A DNA stretch of 64,000 nt, from the NCBI GenBank assembly GCA_019722365.1, contig JADFUC010001430.1, forward strand, positions 17,340-81,339. The letters are read 5' to 3'. A program made the translations under genes and the position numbers. The notes below the pieces were generated by a model, which was given only the letters and a program-made list of their open reading frames with translations, made no database searches and was not told the origin of the DNA. Origin of the DNA: Lithospermum erythrorhizon (Eukaryota > Streptophyta > Magnoliopsida > Boraginales > Boraginaceae). This document shows positions 24,801 through 36,974 of this stretch, in pieces; position 1 is the first letter of the stretch; each line of letters starts with the position of its first letter.

Positions 24801-27380
24801 CCACATATACTGCCTTTGAACAATGTTTTGTCATTCTTGTTATTTGTAGATGTCTCAGCATCATCGCCTTCAATACAAGGCTGTCAAGCATGAGGAAATA
24901 CAATGAGCATCATAAAAGTGTGAAGTATGAAACTAAATTGTAAATAATATTATAAGTGATTGCTAACTTATTGTGACTAAAATTTCTCAAATTTCACTTG
25001 ATTTTAAAATTAATGATAATAAAATCATACTGCTGTATATCTATATTTATAGCTCAATTGAACAGAAATTTTCAGTTAATCTCCAATTAGTGATCATATT
25101 ATTCAATGAATGCAACACCTTACCACTTTCATGGAAGGTAATTAAGAACTTCTACTTCTCCTTTGAATATATGTACACTTAAAGCATGTTGTGTTGCTAA
25201 AGTGGCCTAAGGCACTAAGCTGGTTGAAAACTAAGTTTTCTTACTCACCCTGATATTCAAGACCTTGTAATACTGGAAAGATGTAGCAAACCATGCTACT
25301 TCAAAGAAGATAACAACATCACTCTCCTGCATCGCATGATGTTCTCGTTCAATATTTTCACGAATAGACTCCATTAAATCTGGAGATTGCAGAAATCAAA
25401 AAGAGATTATTTATTTTTCTTTTCACAAATTATTCACCTTGTTTATAGAAAATTTACTAGCTGAATGCTATGGATTCTAGAGAAAAATACCGTTATATCC
25501 CCCAGATAAAAAGTTGTTAAGAAAGTCATGGAGAGATTCTATAATTTTCTTCTTTGTTGTCGGCAGCATTCCCTGGTCCCACAACATCCTTTTTGATGGA
25601 CCTCGAGTTTCCTTTTTCACTTTAGTAGGCGCATCATTAGAAACAGAACAAGGATTTCCTTGACAAAGTGTCTTAGAACCATCCTATAGACAAAATAAAA
25701 TATTGATAGGACACGGTTGGATTCACTAAAGATGAAATTTCATCTGGATAACAGTAGAAAACAAATGGCATACCAAGGTAACTCGGGTAAATGATCCAGA
25801 CAAGTGTGAAACAAAGCCCATAGAGCGTAGTCTGATGAGCTTTCGTGTTTCTTTTTCCTCCTCCATAATACATCTAAGGTTATTAATTGATGTTTCGGAA
25901 CTTTCATCAACCTAAACAAAATTTCTGTTAAAAGATTATATGTCTCCCCAATGTCATCCCAGAAGCAATTACTAGAGAGTGAAACTTACCCCTGAAGTCT
26001 TTAAATGTGCTTTAGCTACTAACTCTGGATCCTGACCCTTGAAGATGTAATGATATATCTCCAATAAAAGCAAGTTGTCTTGACGAAGATGGCTGGTGGA
26101 AGCACCTACATGTTGTGTCAATACCAATATAACTTCCATGACATTCTCTTCAAACAACAGTTCTATAAATTTGTCTCTAAGGGACAAGAAAAGTGTAGCA
26201 GATCCTCCTGCTTTCTCTTGAATTGGTATATTTTGAATGGCTAGTATGTTCCGGAACAACGTGAGCACTAGCTGGACCAATTTCCAGTCATCATCTGTAA
26301 ATGATTCACTGATTGAAAGAATTTCAGATGTCGGATAATATATGCACATAAAAAATCAAAGGTGACAGTAAGGCTGCTTAAAGCTTAAAAATATCAAACA
26401 ATTGTGCTCTTGCAGAATGCCGAAATTGATAAATTATCATCTGATTTTCCATACATCAACAATTTAACATAACAACTAGAATCTCAGCCGTGGACAAGGA
26501 CATGAGTGCAAAAAACAATACACAAGAAACTGCTCATTAAACCCAAAATGTCTTAACCTTATAGTAATAAAATATAATGAGGAGTATTCTTTAAATCTTA
26601 GCCTACCATTTACATTGATCAAAAGTAGATTTAGTTATCGAGTGGACTTCTTCTAAGCTTCAAAATATAGATTAACAGCAGGGAACAAGAAACCGAAAGA
26701 TAACATGAAATACATCAAACATAATTGGATGTAACAAAATATAATTGCATTGCACCCCATGAAAATTGAAAAAGACATAAATAAGTATTGGACTTACTTC
26801 TGTAGATTTTCCAGAGGAGTCTCCAGTAGACCCATTATCACAGGAACGGAAACGCTATGAGTAAATGCTGATTTGATAGCCCAAAGATTTTCGATCTGGT
26901 GCGATATATCATTGGAGTGAGGCTCAATGGGCATTGTGAGAAACACCAAAACTTTGACTGGAGAATTGAAACAAAAAAAAAAACAAAACTAAAAAGTCTC
27001 ATATTGGATGAATAGTAATAAAACATGAGTGAATTACAGAATAAAATACCTGAATTAAGAAGTAAAGTAAGATCATGTTGACAAAATTGAATAATGGGTA
27101 ACAAATCATTCCCTACTGTATTCCACTTGCATACTTGATTGAACACTTGTCGGCTATGCGGGTCATCTCTTCTCAAATATCTCAGCAAATCCTTCAAATT
27201 ATCTGCCATTTAAAAGTATTGTGTAAATATATACTCCTAATTTGGAGGGAAAACAAAGTAAGATGAGAGAATAAAAAGGTTACCTAAGCAGAATTGAGCT
27301 TTGGAATAAGCAATGATGTTACCGTGGTCGTCCTCTTCAGTGGCTCCAAGACCACCGCAAATGATTGACAAAGCTTCCAT
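18870..27380 (-). CDS. TIM: TIMELESS/Tof1/Swi1 replication-fork protection protein
   Basis: Nineteen minus-strand exons: 27284-27380, 27050-27202, 26798-26957, 25990-26308, 25774-25911, 25491-25683, 25249-25379, 24668-24880, 23889-24055, 22927-23005, 21435-22414, 21117-21218, 20927-21031, 20445-20663, 20289-20357, 19936-20163, 19601-19708, 19316-19420, 18870-19149. Phases agree throughout (3,846 nt, including a 102-bp insertion). The start MEALSIICGGLG and NLKDLLRYLRRDDPHSR are typical of the TIMELESS domain; later come NLCWLLKFYKSNS and LLFVEVLFWK. In yeast and animals the protein pairs with Tipin/Csm3 at the replisome to stabilise forks and signal to the checkpoint. Exon 11 has KK-rich and acidic linkers. 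Exons 13-14 and 15-16 encode a repeated module. The intron after exon 13 has a GC donor. The exon 11 insertion brings two in-frame stops (21,854-21,856 and 21,839-21,841), so function is uncertain unless it is spliced out. Confidence 0.93.
21800..21931 (-). repeat. 30-bp direct repeats bounding a 72-bp insertion in TIMELESS exon 11
   Basis: The 30 bases at 21,902-21,931 recur exactly at 21,800-21,829, 102 bases apart. Both encode LDLSPMLYQL in the TIMELESS frame. The 72-base spacer is also in frame but contains TAG and TAA. The ancestral protein clearly had the motif once (then SLLCTFYDIL). Removing one repeat plus the spacer restores it. Confidence 0.95.
24256..24281. repeat. (AT)13 microsatellite in TIMELESS intron 8
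   Basis: A pure run of alternating A and T in the intron between exons 8 and 9. Confidence 0.95.
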
Positions 27381-27454
27381 CACTACTCAATAACTCATTT
27401 TTTCACTATTTTAAAACACTCACTTTAGATCTGGGTCAGGCGTAACTAGGTTTT

Positions 27455-27462
27455 TTTCCCGC
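27455..27462 (+). promoter_or_regulatory. E2F-like site upstream of TIMELESS
   Basis: TTTCCCGC, an exact match to the plant E2F consensus TTTSSCGC, lies 75 bases before the TIMELESS ATG. E2F sites drive S-phase expression of replication genes, which suits this gene. A similar but imperfect ttttccgc lies at about 27,482-27,489. Position and function are inferred from the sequence only. Confidence 0.5.
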
Positions 27463-28670
27463 TACCCACTTTTCATCATTTTTTTCCGCTTTCGTGAGGA
27501 ATTGTTTTCTTTTTCCTTTTTTTAATTCTCAAATCAAATACCTATCAACCAATCTAATTACCGATGGCCATCGTTGCCATTCGGTTTGGTGCGATTCGGT
27601 GTTATTCGATTTTAAAAGTTAAACAATACAAATTTGTTAATGTCTAATACAAACATAAACATAATTTAAAGATAAATCAAAAAAGACGACTCCAACTACT
27701 TAAAACTCATTCATAATCCCGAATCTGCTTCGCTTCTTCATATATTGCCAAGAAAGAAAAATAACAAAGCTAATATCAGACTCTGCTCACGAAACAATCG
27801 ATACACCTGGAAGATATACCACGTGTTAAACAACGAAATGTGCTAAATTGCAGACAAGAATCAATAAAACTTATAAAATTTAAGATATACAAAGCTAAAT
27901 GACCTAACATATGATTACTAACTAGTAACCAGTGGACACTAAATAATAATCTAATATTCGTTCAATTTACAAGACTAATTTAAATGGGCCATACAAATAT
28001 TGTTTTATTAAAATCATGATTCAAAGTTTTTAATATTAATTTAATCCGTCTAAATATCGCAAGATATTATAAATAATTAAATATTTATTTGAAACATATA
28101 ATAAAAATTAAAAATAAATTATATATAAATGATATGTGCATTTAAAATTATTATTTTTCGCTTTTTCTCAAATTATTCGAACCTCGTTGATTCTCGGTTT
28201 AAAAAATCAAACCCACTCTGCTCAGATTGGCGATTCGAAGCCAAGGGATTCGGTTTTTTCTGACATGGGTCATCCCTAAATCTAATAGTCTCTCCTTTTT
28301 TTTCTTTTTTCTTTTTTACTTTTTCATCCTATCTTTTTCGTTTATTTTTACTTGTCATTCTACATTCTTTAGCCACTTTTGTTTCTCTTTTTCTATTATA
28401 AACACCATCAATCTATTCACTTTATAAAAGTATATAAAGATGTTTCTTCTCTTTTCACATTATTAATTATCCGTATTATATTATCCTCATTATTATATTT
28501 TTTATTAGTTGAAAAATATGTTTCTAAAATTTTAAAAATGATTCATATAACAATTCAATAATTAATAGCTCTAAATTTCAACAAAATTCTATAGCAATTC
28601 AAAACATATAGTCGAGTTATCTACTTTTATAATATGTGCAACGCTTTTACCATACTTCAGAATGCACCCG
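27463..28670. other. TIMELESS upstream intergenic DNA with a possible non-autonomous element
   Basis: No gene. From about 27,563 to 28,279 the sequence opens with gccatcgttgccattcggtt and closes with gggattcggttttttctgac near gggtcatcccta. Paired cggttt-rich ends around an AT-rich core are a layout I associate with small non-autonomous DNA elements of plants, but the ends are imperfect here and I found no clear target duplication. Pyrimidine-rich tracts follow at 28,285-28,400. Confidence 0.3.
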
Positions 28671-29594
28671 CCTCGGTTATCAACACAATGCAAGACAACG
28701 CACAACAATAACTGCATCTTCGACATTTATAATGTCATTGCCCTTTCCCAAGTGCCTCACCCACGTAACATAACGTAATATAACATCCTTTCCCTAAGCA
28801 GCTCACCCTTCGCCCCCATATAATATCGTGTCCTTTCTCCCCGAAGTGTGCTCACCCTTCGACACCCATGCAATATCATATAGTATCCCCGTCTCTACGC
28901 ACGCCCTCTACGCGACTCAAACACGAATTTCACATCTAATACGCGCGACTACCCTCTATACGAAACCAAACATTTACCAACAACCAACATCACACCAAAC
29001 ATACCAACCATGACAAAACATAACCATACATTAACTCAATTAAATATCACAACAAACAACTACAACAATCTCAATATACTTTCCAATCAGAACTACATGG
29101 CAAACTCATACAAAGCGCATGTAACCATAATATACATAATACACCATCAACGATCAAACAACTCAACATTTCCCCACAATTCATACTATCATATTAATTC
29201 ATAAGGCACCATGTAACCAGTATATCTATTTATCAAGCACTTCACGCAAACGTAGAATAATATTAATACACGAAATGGTAAATCCCCACCTCAAGCCAAG
29301 TACTCACTGGGCTTCCCGAGAAAATCAATCGACTGCTAAAGCTTTCCCACGCTCCGAGTCTAATCAAAATCAGCAATGACACATTAAACTTCAAGTATAA
29401 TTTCTTTTAACAAATTTTAGCACCAATTGACCACTTTAGGTAAAATATTACTAGTTAAGCTTAAACGATAAACTAAACGACAAAATTTCAACCAACCGGC
29501 ACCTTAACCATTTCGGCCCCCTCTCTAATGTCATTCCTAACACTTTAAACAATTTTAATCAACCCAAAATATCAACTTTTCTAACTAACTAAAC
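28671..29594 (-). repeat. Family-2 LTR, downstream part, split by an insertion
   Basis: Minus-strand copy of the LTR seen on the plus strand at 50,302-52,940. The block ctcacccttcgcccccatataatatcgtg and its neighbours is the reverse of the 47-bp repeat region at 51,951-52,075. It is truncated at the left. The other half is at 32,027-32,629. Small open frames here (28,828-29,204) are not genes. Confidence 0.7.
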
Positions 29595-32021
29595 GAATAA
29601 CCCGTTACGCTTAAGTCGATTGAAACGTGTTACATATTTCGTCGTAAGGGACCCGGAGATAGTATAAATAATTTCGAATAAAATCGATATACCGAGACTA
29701 ATATTGTATGAGCAAGTGAAGTTTATGTCATGAGAAACTTTACATTTGGAATCGGCTCTACTGGCATTTAAGACGGGAAAAGTTTAGAGAAATAAAACCG
29801 CAAACCAAACGGGGCCTTACACCATCCTAAATATCTCCCACCAACCCCACTATCTTCTTATCCTCATCACCAACTCATCCTCATCCCTTCCCCTTACCAT
29901 GCACTTCCTGCAAAGACTCCCCCTCCCCTTGATTTTTTCTTCCATTTCTCTCTTCTGTCGTCAAGCCAAAACTCAAAGACGTTGTCAATATCTTCCTCAT
30001 CATCTTCTTCTCGAACTGCGTAAAGAAGGTTGAATCTTTGAGATATTTCATGAGTTTTGGAAGAGTTGATTTTGAGTTTGACTTTGTCGATTCGAGGAAC
30101 TCGAGTTTCTAAAGTTCAAATGGTATAAGATCCTAAGCTTGAAATATGTGAGTAGTAACATTATACTTGATTTGTGAAATAAATGTGACATCGGACGGCT
30201 GACTTTTTCTAAATTTCTTTTAAATTCAGTCATCAGATGCCATGGGACTTTAATATAGTTGTTTTGGAAACGTAAGTCGGACATTTTCGAGGTTGATTGC
30301 GAGAATATTGTCGAAGGTTATTCCAAGTCGAGTTGCAATCGGCTTTTGAATTCAAAGGTTGATTATAACGTTAATTACTGGGAATTTATCATTGGATTGA
30401 TTAGAATTTGATTAAAGCGCATGTCGTAGGTGTGACGCATTTGCCTAAAACGTGAGAATGGAAATGGTTGAAGTTTTGTCGTTTTATTACTCACTGCACA
30501 CACGTAGTAATCGCTTCACCTGTGAAAGCTAATTGGTAATTGGTAATTAAGGTAGTTAAGATTGAATTTTACAAAGGTATACTAATTTCGGGGACGACAA
30601 GTAAAAGTTATTTTGAATTGCGAGACGTGGTATAATACTCTGGTTTAATAGATGCTAAGAGTTATTCTACTGAACGTGTTACATCAGATAATTTCTTTCT
30701 GAATAGAGCTGAGCCCGACCTAACACACGCTGACTACCCAGAAGTTATCATATTTTGGCTCAAGGAAGACAAATCTCAATGAACCCTTCATATATATTAT
30801 GTTTATATATTTTGTACGTGTTTCGTCACGGGTCTATTTTGACATGCGTATCGAGTTATCGAGATTAACAAGCATGAGACAAGCCAGGATTTACGATTCA
30901 CAAGCATGCAGATCAGGCGGTTATTTGCGGGTTATACCAATGCGCGCAAGGTACTCATACGCTGCTGCCGTAGCGTAATCCGGCAGGAGGTTTATTTTGA
31001 TTGTTTTCAAGGATATATGTGAGCGGCGGCGACTCTGCCCGACCGAGTGTTTGGGCATGTACGCATATTGAAATGTGGGTACCAGGATTCGAGGTTCAAA
31101 AGGAGCATGCATATTGAGTGGTAAATTTCTAGCTTGGGATAATGAGGTATGGCACTTATCTCGATTATTTTGTGGAGGCGATTCTCTATTTGTTTATTAT
31201 TTGTGAGGGATTCTCATTTGTTTATTCGTGGTTAATTCTATTTATTTATTATTATTTGTGTAGGATTCTCATTTGTTTAATATTTGTGGAGGTGGATTCT
31301 CATTTGTTTAGTATTTATGATTCCTCATTGCTTAGTATTTGTGGAGGTGGATTCTCATTTGATTATTTTGTGTGTTGCAGGCGGTTTCCCTTAAACGAAT
31401 ACGCTGCTATCACGGTTATTATAAGTCGCCGGTATAGATATGATATCGTGATAAGAGGATTCTATGTGACTTGCGGACGTTATTCATCAAGCACGATACG
31501 CATACGTTATATATATAAGTATGATTATATGTGATTGACAAAATTGTATTTGTATTCACTCACTTTTATAAATACTCCCTATTCTCTTGGTGGGCGGCTG
31601 CAGTCCCCTAGGGTTTCTAGGGGTCGATCGTCAGGTTGCCGAGAAGTCAAGGCCGACAGTCATGATTAAAAGATCAGAAGTAGCGGTAGCCGCACAGAAG
31701 ATTAATAGTCCTTTTTCTCTTGTTATGTTTTTCCAGCCTTTCTGCACTTCAGATAATGGAGTGGGTCGCGAAGCAGACCATACTACTAATATGCTAGGTC
31801 AGCTGAGATTATGTGTGTATCAGATGGTTGTATTACCTGTGTCGATTTATGTTTTGTTGGTGATACATTTTTGTGGATGGGTTGTTAGTCACCACGACGG
31901 ACAAAAAGGGTATTATTATTATTAATGTCAAACGAGGTCTTTTTATGTTGTCATCCATCGATCGCAGACTCGTGTATGTCATGATTTAATTTTTAACTCG
32001 TATACGACTAAGGTCGTTAAT
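29595..32021 (+). repeat. Family-1 solo LTR inside a family-2 LTR
   Basis: A 2.43-kb LTR from gaataacccgttacg to ggtcgttaat, the family ends. It keeps the internal landmarks shared with 60,992-63,404: tctcatttgtttat repeats, cggtttcccttaaacgaata and gggcggctgcag. The flanks are taaac at 29,590-29,594 and taaac at 32,022-32,026, a 5-bp target duplication as expected for Ty3 integrase. There is no internal domain, so the element has been reduced by LTR-LTR recombination. The minus-strand LTR resumes immediately after. The open frames at 31,142-31,925 are chance. Confidence 0.8.
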
Positions 32022-32026
32022 TAAAC

Positions 32027-32629
32027 CCATTTCTAAATAACCTTTAACCTCAAAACCCATTTACTACTCAAATCTCATAAACTAATTTGAACATATATTC
32101 ATCCAACAACTTATAAATCACAATTTCACCTCAAAACAACTATAGCCAAAAGGTCCAAGAACATACTTATACTATTAAAAACGCTTTTGAAAAGTCAACC
32201 CAAAGTCAACTCGCTCGAAACTCATGAAATACTCAAAAAGATTTGACCTCGCTTTACCTTGAATCGAAGAGATTACGAGGAAAAACTCTCCAAGAAATTT
32301 GAGACCAAAGCTACAAGACGGGAGGAGAAATCAAATAAAGAAAAATCAAAGCGGAGAAGTAAGTGGTTCTACGACTACCTGGGTGGTGATGGGGTTTTGG
32401 TTTTTAAGTCTTGTTTGTACGCTGGGAAGGATTAAGTGGAAAAATGAGTTTGTTAAAAATCCGACGTTTTAATTGCTTATGTCTCTCGATTTAACTTATC
32501 TCGACTATTAACGTCCAAACATCAACATTTATAATCCATGAAATATAAAGTGGGTCCAATTTACGTTAATTAAATTAATAACTCCACATTTTAATTTATT
32601 AATTAATGAATCGATACCTAAGTATTACA
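32027..32629 (-). repeat. Family-2 LTR, start half
   Basis: Begins TGTAATACTTAGG on the minus strand at 32,629. Shares ataaagtgggtccaatttacgt and ttaacttatctcgac with the minus-strand LTR ending at 54,620. It continues into 29,594 once the inserted solo LTR is removed. Confidence 0.75.
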
Positions 32630-33213
32630 ACTTCCCAACGTATGCTACTCTACTATATGTTCATTATCAACATTCTCACCAATTATATAAAATAATACTA
32701 TCTTCACCAAATGCATAAAAATGTTCGATATAATAGTTCCATTGATTTTTTTAATTTTATCATGTAAATTTCGCTTTCTTTTAATGCAAACGAATTAGTC
32801 TATTTCATACCAAATTTTTTTGTATGATAATTATTTAATAGAATTAAAACAAAAGTTTAAAACATTATTTAAAAAATATATATATCTAAATTATTATGTT
32901 ATATTTTGAATTTCACTTTACTATATAATTCATACATTGAAATAAAAAAAGTGCCAAGATACATATCTAATATTATTCTACCCCAATAGATTGTCAATGT
33001 TTAAATTTTGATGTTTGACAGATTAAATGTTAGATTCAAATACTTTTATTTTTGTTGTATAATATTTGGTGATTTTATCAAATAATAATATTTTCAATGT
33101 ACTTTAATATTGATATTAAATTTTATTTCAAATCAGAATTATGTTTATCAATGAAAGCATAAAAGTTTGTCAATTTTGAGCACTTAAATCAAGCATGGCA
33201 ATCATTTACGACA
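32630..33213. other. AT-rich non-coding DNA
   Basis: No coding frame, no LTR match seen. Confidence 0.5.
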
Positions 33214-33642
33214 TGTTTGTTAAATATGAAAACTGAAAACTGAAGTATGAAAATTGAAAACTGAAAATTGAATGATTGAAACGGAATTATAACTAAATCT
33301 AAATACTGAAATATTTAAGTGTTTGATAACAGTTCAAAGAAAAAGACTTAAATTGAATTATATTTATAATTTTACCCCCTACTTATGTCATTTATATTTA
33401 TGTATCATATATTAATAATAATACTAATAGATAAATAAATAACAAATGTTATTAACATTAATAATAAATATGATTACTAAAATATATGATTAATTATTAT
33501 CATTATTATAGTTATTATTATTCATCATAACAATAATAATATTATTATTATTATAATAATTATTATTATTAATATTATAATAATAATACAATTATTAATT
33601 CTTATTATTATTATATTTAATATTATTATATTTATTATCATG

Positions 33643-33689
<47 letters not shown>

Positions 33690-34025
33690 GTTTATTATTA
33701 TGTTTATTTCTTATTATTATCAAGTTTTTGTTATTATTATTATTATTTTTATTTTTATTTCTTATTTTTAGTTTTATAATTATTATTACTATTATAATAA
33801 CGAGTGATGTCGGTATTTAAAGCACCATGGTGCTTATAACTATGTAAATTTTGGACTTTATCACTTTTAATTTTTTTAAGAGAGAAAATAAAGGTAAAAT
33901 TTTAACTTAAAATTTTATTAAGGATTTTGATAATTAGGTACTTAAAATAATTCATTAACAAACAAACTTAATAAATTAAGTGTTGAATTAATTAATTTTA
34001 AGTGTTGAATGAGTTTAACAAACAC
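33214..34025. mobile_element. AT-rich MITE-like element
   Basis: The ends form an 11-base inverted repeat: tgtttgttaaa at 33,214-33,224 and tttaacaaaca at 34,015-34,025. Inside the left end are five-fold gaaaactgaa-like direct repeats (33,228-33,275). Inside the right end ttaagtgttgaat occurs twice (33,978-34,011). The core is an (ATT)n tract. There is no coding capacity. A clear target duplication was not found, so this is a candidate only. Confidence 0.4.
33400..33790. repeat. (ATT)n-rich microsatellite tract
   Basis: Nearly pure A/T with long TTA/TAA runs. The purest run, about 45 bases of TTA, is at 33,644-33,689. Confidence 0.95.
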
Positions 34026-36720
34026 CCCCTTAGTATGGATGGAGTAATAGAGTCGAATATTTTATTCCAGAGATTGAATATTTTTTATTATAATATATAT
34101 AACATGTTAGTTAATATGATTAAATAAAAATATCTTTATTTATAAACTATAAAGGTAATAATTAATTAGAGTTGAATTCAATACACGAAACGAAAATAAA
34201 AATCAATTTCACTATTTATCGATTAATGAGTATATTGCTATAACAATACTTATATTAGTTTTCACTCTATGTTTCTATATGAAATGAAAATTGGACGTTA
34301 TTTTGGTCTTAAAATACATGAATGTAATAACATGATATTATAAGTATATAACCACTTTATCACGAACATTCGACATACAAATCAAGACCTCAACTTCTAT
34401 TTGAATGGCTTCGTGGACCTTTTTATATATTAAAGTTTTTATCAAGTCAAAATTTCAAAAGTTTTCATATCAAGTACATAACTCATATACACTATCATGC
34501 CAAATTTTTATTAAAAAATTCATTACACAATATATACTTTTTAAAAGAGATATGTCATATTTATTCCCTTGATTTAAGAAAACTAAACGCAAGACAACAG
34601 GTATGTGAGCACCGCTGGCCACCGATTTTGCCGCCAAGGTATAAGGGAAAACTAGGATACGCGTGTGCTAGACACGATAATATTTTCATCACGCAACCGG
34701 TCAAGACAAATACTATATTTAATTTATATCAGAAGTTCCGACATCGATTCAAGAATGCCGTGTGCTATAAGTACTCATATATATGTCGGCAATAGGAAAT
34801 ACTAAGCATACGTCAGATGGTTAAGTACACAACAAATGTCGTGGTAGAAGTACAATTCCATGTCAAGCTGGGATGACATGACATGTTTTATTTTTTTATT
34901 TTGGATCACCTTCTGACTCTCATTTGAAAGTACTACACGACGTTTGGACACCTTCGACTCCCATTTAAGCTTATATCTTCAGAATGTTGTCGTAGATCAT
35001 GCGGGTAATCTTAACAAGATCATTATTGTTATTTGTTGATAAGGAAATACAAACTTTAGCCATGGACTCAAATGGAAGAGATGAAGATTATTAAAACACA
35101 CAGAGACGAAGAAAAGCTAAGTGTTTATGTGTATGTATAATATCTCAAATCTATTATAAAGGTGGACGGGCGAGAAGACACATCGTTTCGTGGTTAATCA
35201 TAAGTAAAGTCTCATTTTATTTCTTGCAAAACTTGTCGCCTATTATCTTTAAGCATCTGTAACACGTAGAAAGATTTTATTATTTATAAGTATGCACACC
35301 AATATAATGACTCGCATGTGACACATCAGCTCCCATGCGGATATGTTTGTTTCGGCCAAGTGGGGTGCTTAACAAATTTTACTCCTATGTTTCCCCGACG
35401 CGCACAGGCTATATGATTATATCCTCGTTTGAATTTACCATGTGGGCCTCAGGGTTTAACTCGTGAGGATTGATAAGCCTCCGGTATCCGATCAATCGAT
35501 TCTCATACAATTTAGGTGTTTGCTCCCGATATTACCGTGTTCAGGCAAGCACTTAACCCCTCGCTCTAGGATTTAGGTGCCTATTTTGGTTTTGGAATTG
35601 AATATTTTTGTGTTCTTCCCTCCGTTCTTCACTTTAGGCGCCTATTTTGGCTTTTAGGTTGAAGATTTCTATATTTTTGGTGGTTTTATGGTGGTTCTAT
35701 GGTGGTTTTCACCTGAAAATATCAAACTTCAGAGGTTTTCTTCATGGAGAAATAACTACAGAACTTTTTATGCTATATTCTCTCAAGAGATTTTTTGTTG
35801 TACTTTTTTGTCAGTGAGGTATGTTTGATTTGATTTTCAAAATAACGGAGTATTTATAGTATTTCGGGCTTTTTACTTATTAGTTGTCCCATATCGTGAT
35901 TATCCGAACTCGCTGATTAATAAAATTGTTGAGGCAAAATCTGGACCGTTGGATTTGAATTTAATATTAGAATAATACTATCAAAAATTCAAACTTCCGC
36001 CGACTTTCGAAGTTTGTGTCACCAATATGATTTATTGGGTAATTTTACCCTACTTTTTTATTGGGCCCTCTTTTTGAGCTCGTTTATCCAGAAACCCCTA
36101 TTTTTTTTTCGGTTTTCTCCTCCAATTTAATTTTTTTTATCCCATAAATTTAATGAACCCTATTTTAATGCCACAACATCATATGATGTATAAAATAGGT
36201 TTAATTTAATAATAAACCATAATCTTACCCTAGTAATTAATTTCAGGTGCCTAAAATGTTGGGAACCCTTAACTTACACAGTTACACATGTTCTGTTTTA
36301 ATTGGAGGCCCGATCGAAACCCATAATCGCGATGTGTCACACTGAGATTGGCCTTTAATTAATTTAATTAATCGACACACTTGAATTAATTAAATTTTGA
36401 CTATCTACAACAACCCCTGAGTCCGGGAATCAGAAAAGGAGTCACAAGGTGACGATAATTCGGTGCTGACTACGAAGAGTCCATCCTCGAGCAGCTTTGA
36501 ACTCTGAGTGATACCTTGGCAGTATTCACTCAAATGACTTGCACTATCAAAGGGGAGACATTTAAGAGTTTTAAGGTTATGATTAAATTTTGGGCTTCAA
36601 GCCGCCACGTACTCAACAGATCAAGTCAAACGTAGTTCATATAGGTTGCCTTGGTCTCAAGTAGACACTTGCTGTGGGTACGGACATTTGAAACTTCTAT
36701 CTGTGAGTAGTGTTTTATGC
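34026..36720. other. Non-coding DNA, probably old LTR material
   Basis: No supported coding frame. Around 35,560-35,700 the phrase gcctattttggtttt / gcctattttggctttt recurs, followed by runs of ggtggttt. 36,060-36,420 is AT-rich with taattaatttaattaat. The layout suggests a decayed LTR of a family not otherwise seen here, but no boundaries or coding region could be tied to it. Confidence 0.35.
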
Positions 36721-36965
36721 CTCACCAAGTGAGCCTATTTAGATAGTTTATACTCTTATCCTGGGAGCCAGAATGGGTTTTTTATGCTCTCACCAAGGAG
36801 CATATATACAGTTTAGCCTCATGTCAAGGAGAGTATAGACAATTTATGATCATGTCAAAGAGCATTAGAGAAATTTTATTCTTATATCATGAACGGATAC
36901 GCTTTTTATTCTCATATCAAAGAGATTTCGAGACAATTTGTTCTCATGTCAGAGACAACAGAAAA
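36720..36965. repeat. Diverged tandem units with a tctcatgtcaaagag core
   Basis: Five to six imperfect units of 30-45 bases, each of the type tttatnctcatgtcaaagag followed by agan aatt, for example at 36,815, 36,845, 36,880, 36,910 and 36,940. A possible promoter or enhancer array of an LTR; no product expected. Confidence 0.45.
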
Positions 36966-36974
36966 CCTGCACCG

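Noticed and set aside
28227..28561. Plus frames rich in Phe and Ser
   Set aside because: Direct translation of a pyrimidine-rich tract; no start context, no homologue recognised.
31142..31925. Plus frames of 130 and 112 codons
   Set aside because: Fully inside the family-1 solo LTR; the matching positions in other LTR copies are not open.
33214..34025. Matrix-attachment or origin element based on AT richness
   Set aside because: AT richness alone is not evidence; the inverted ends favour a small transposon.
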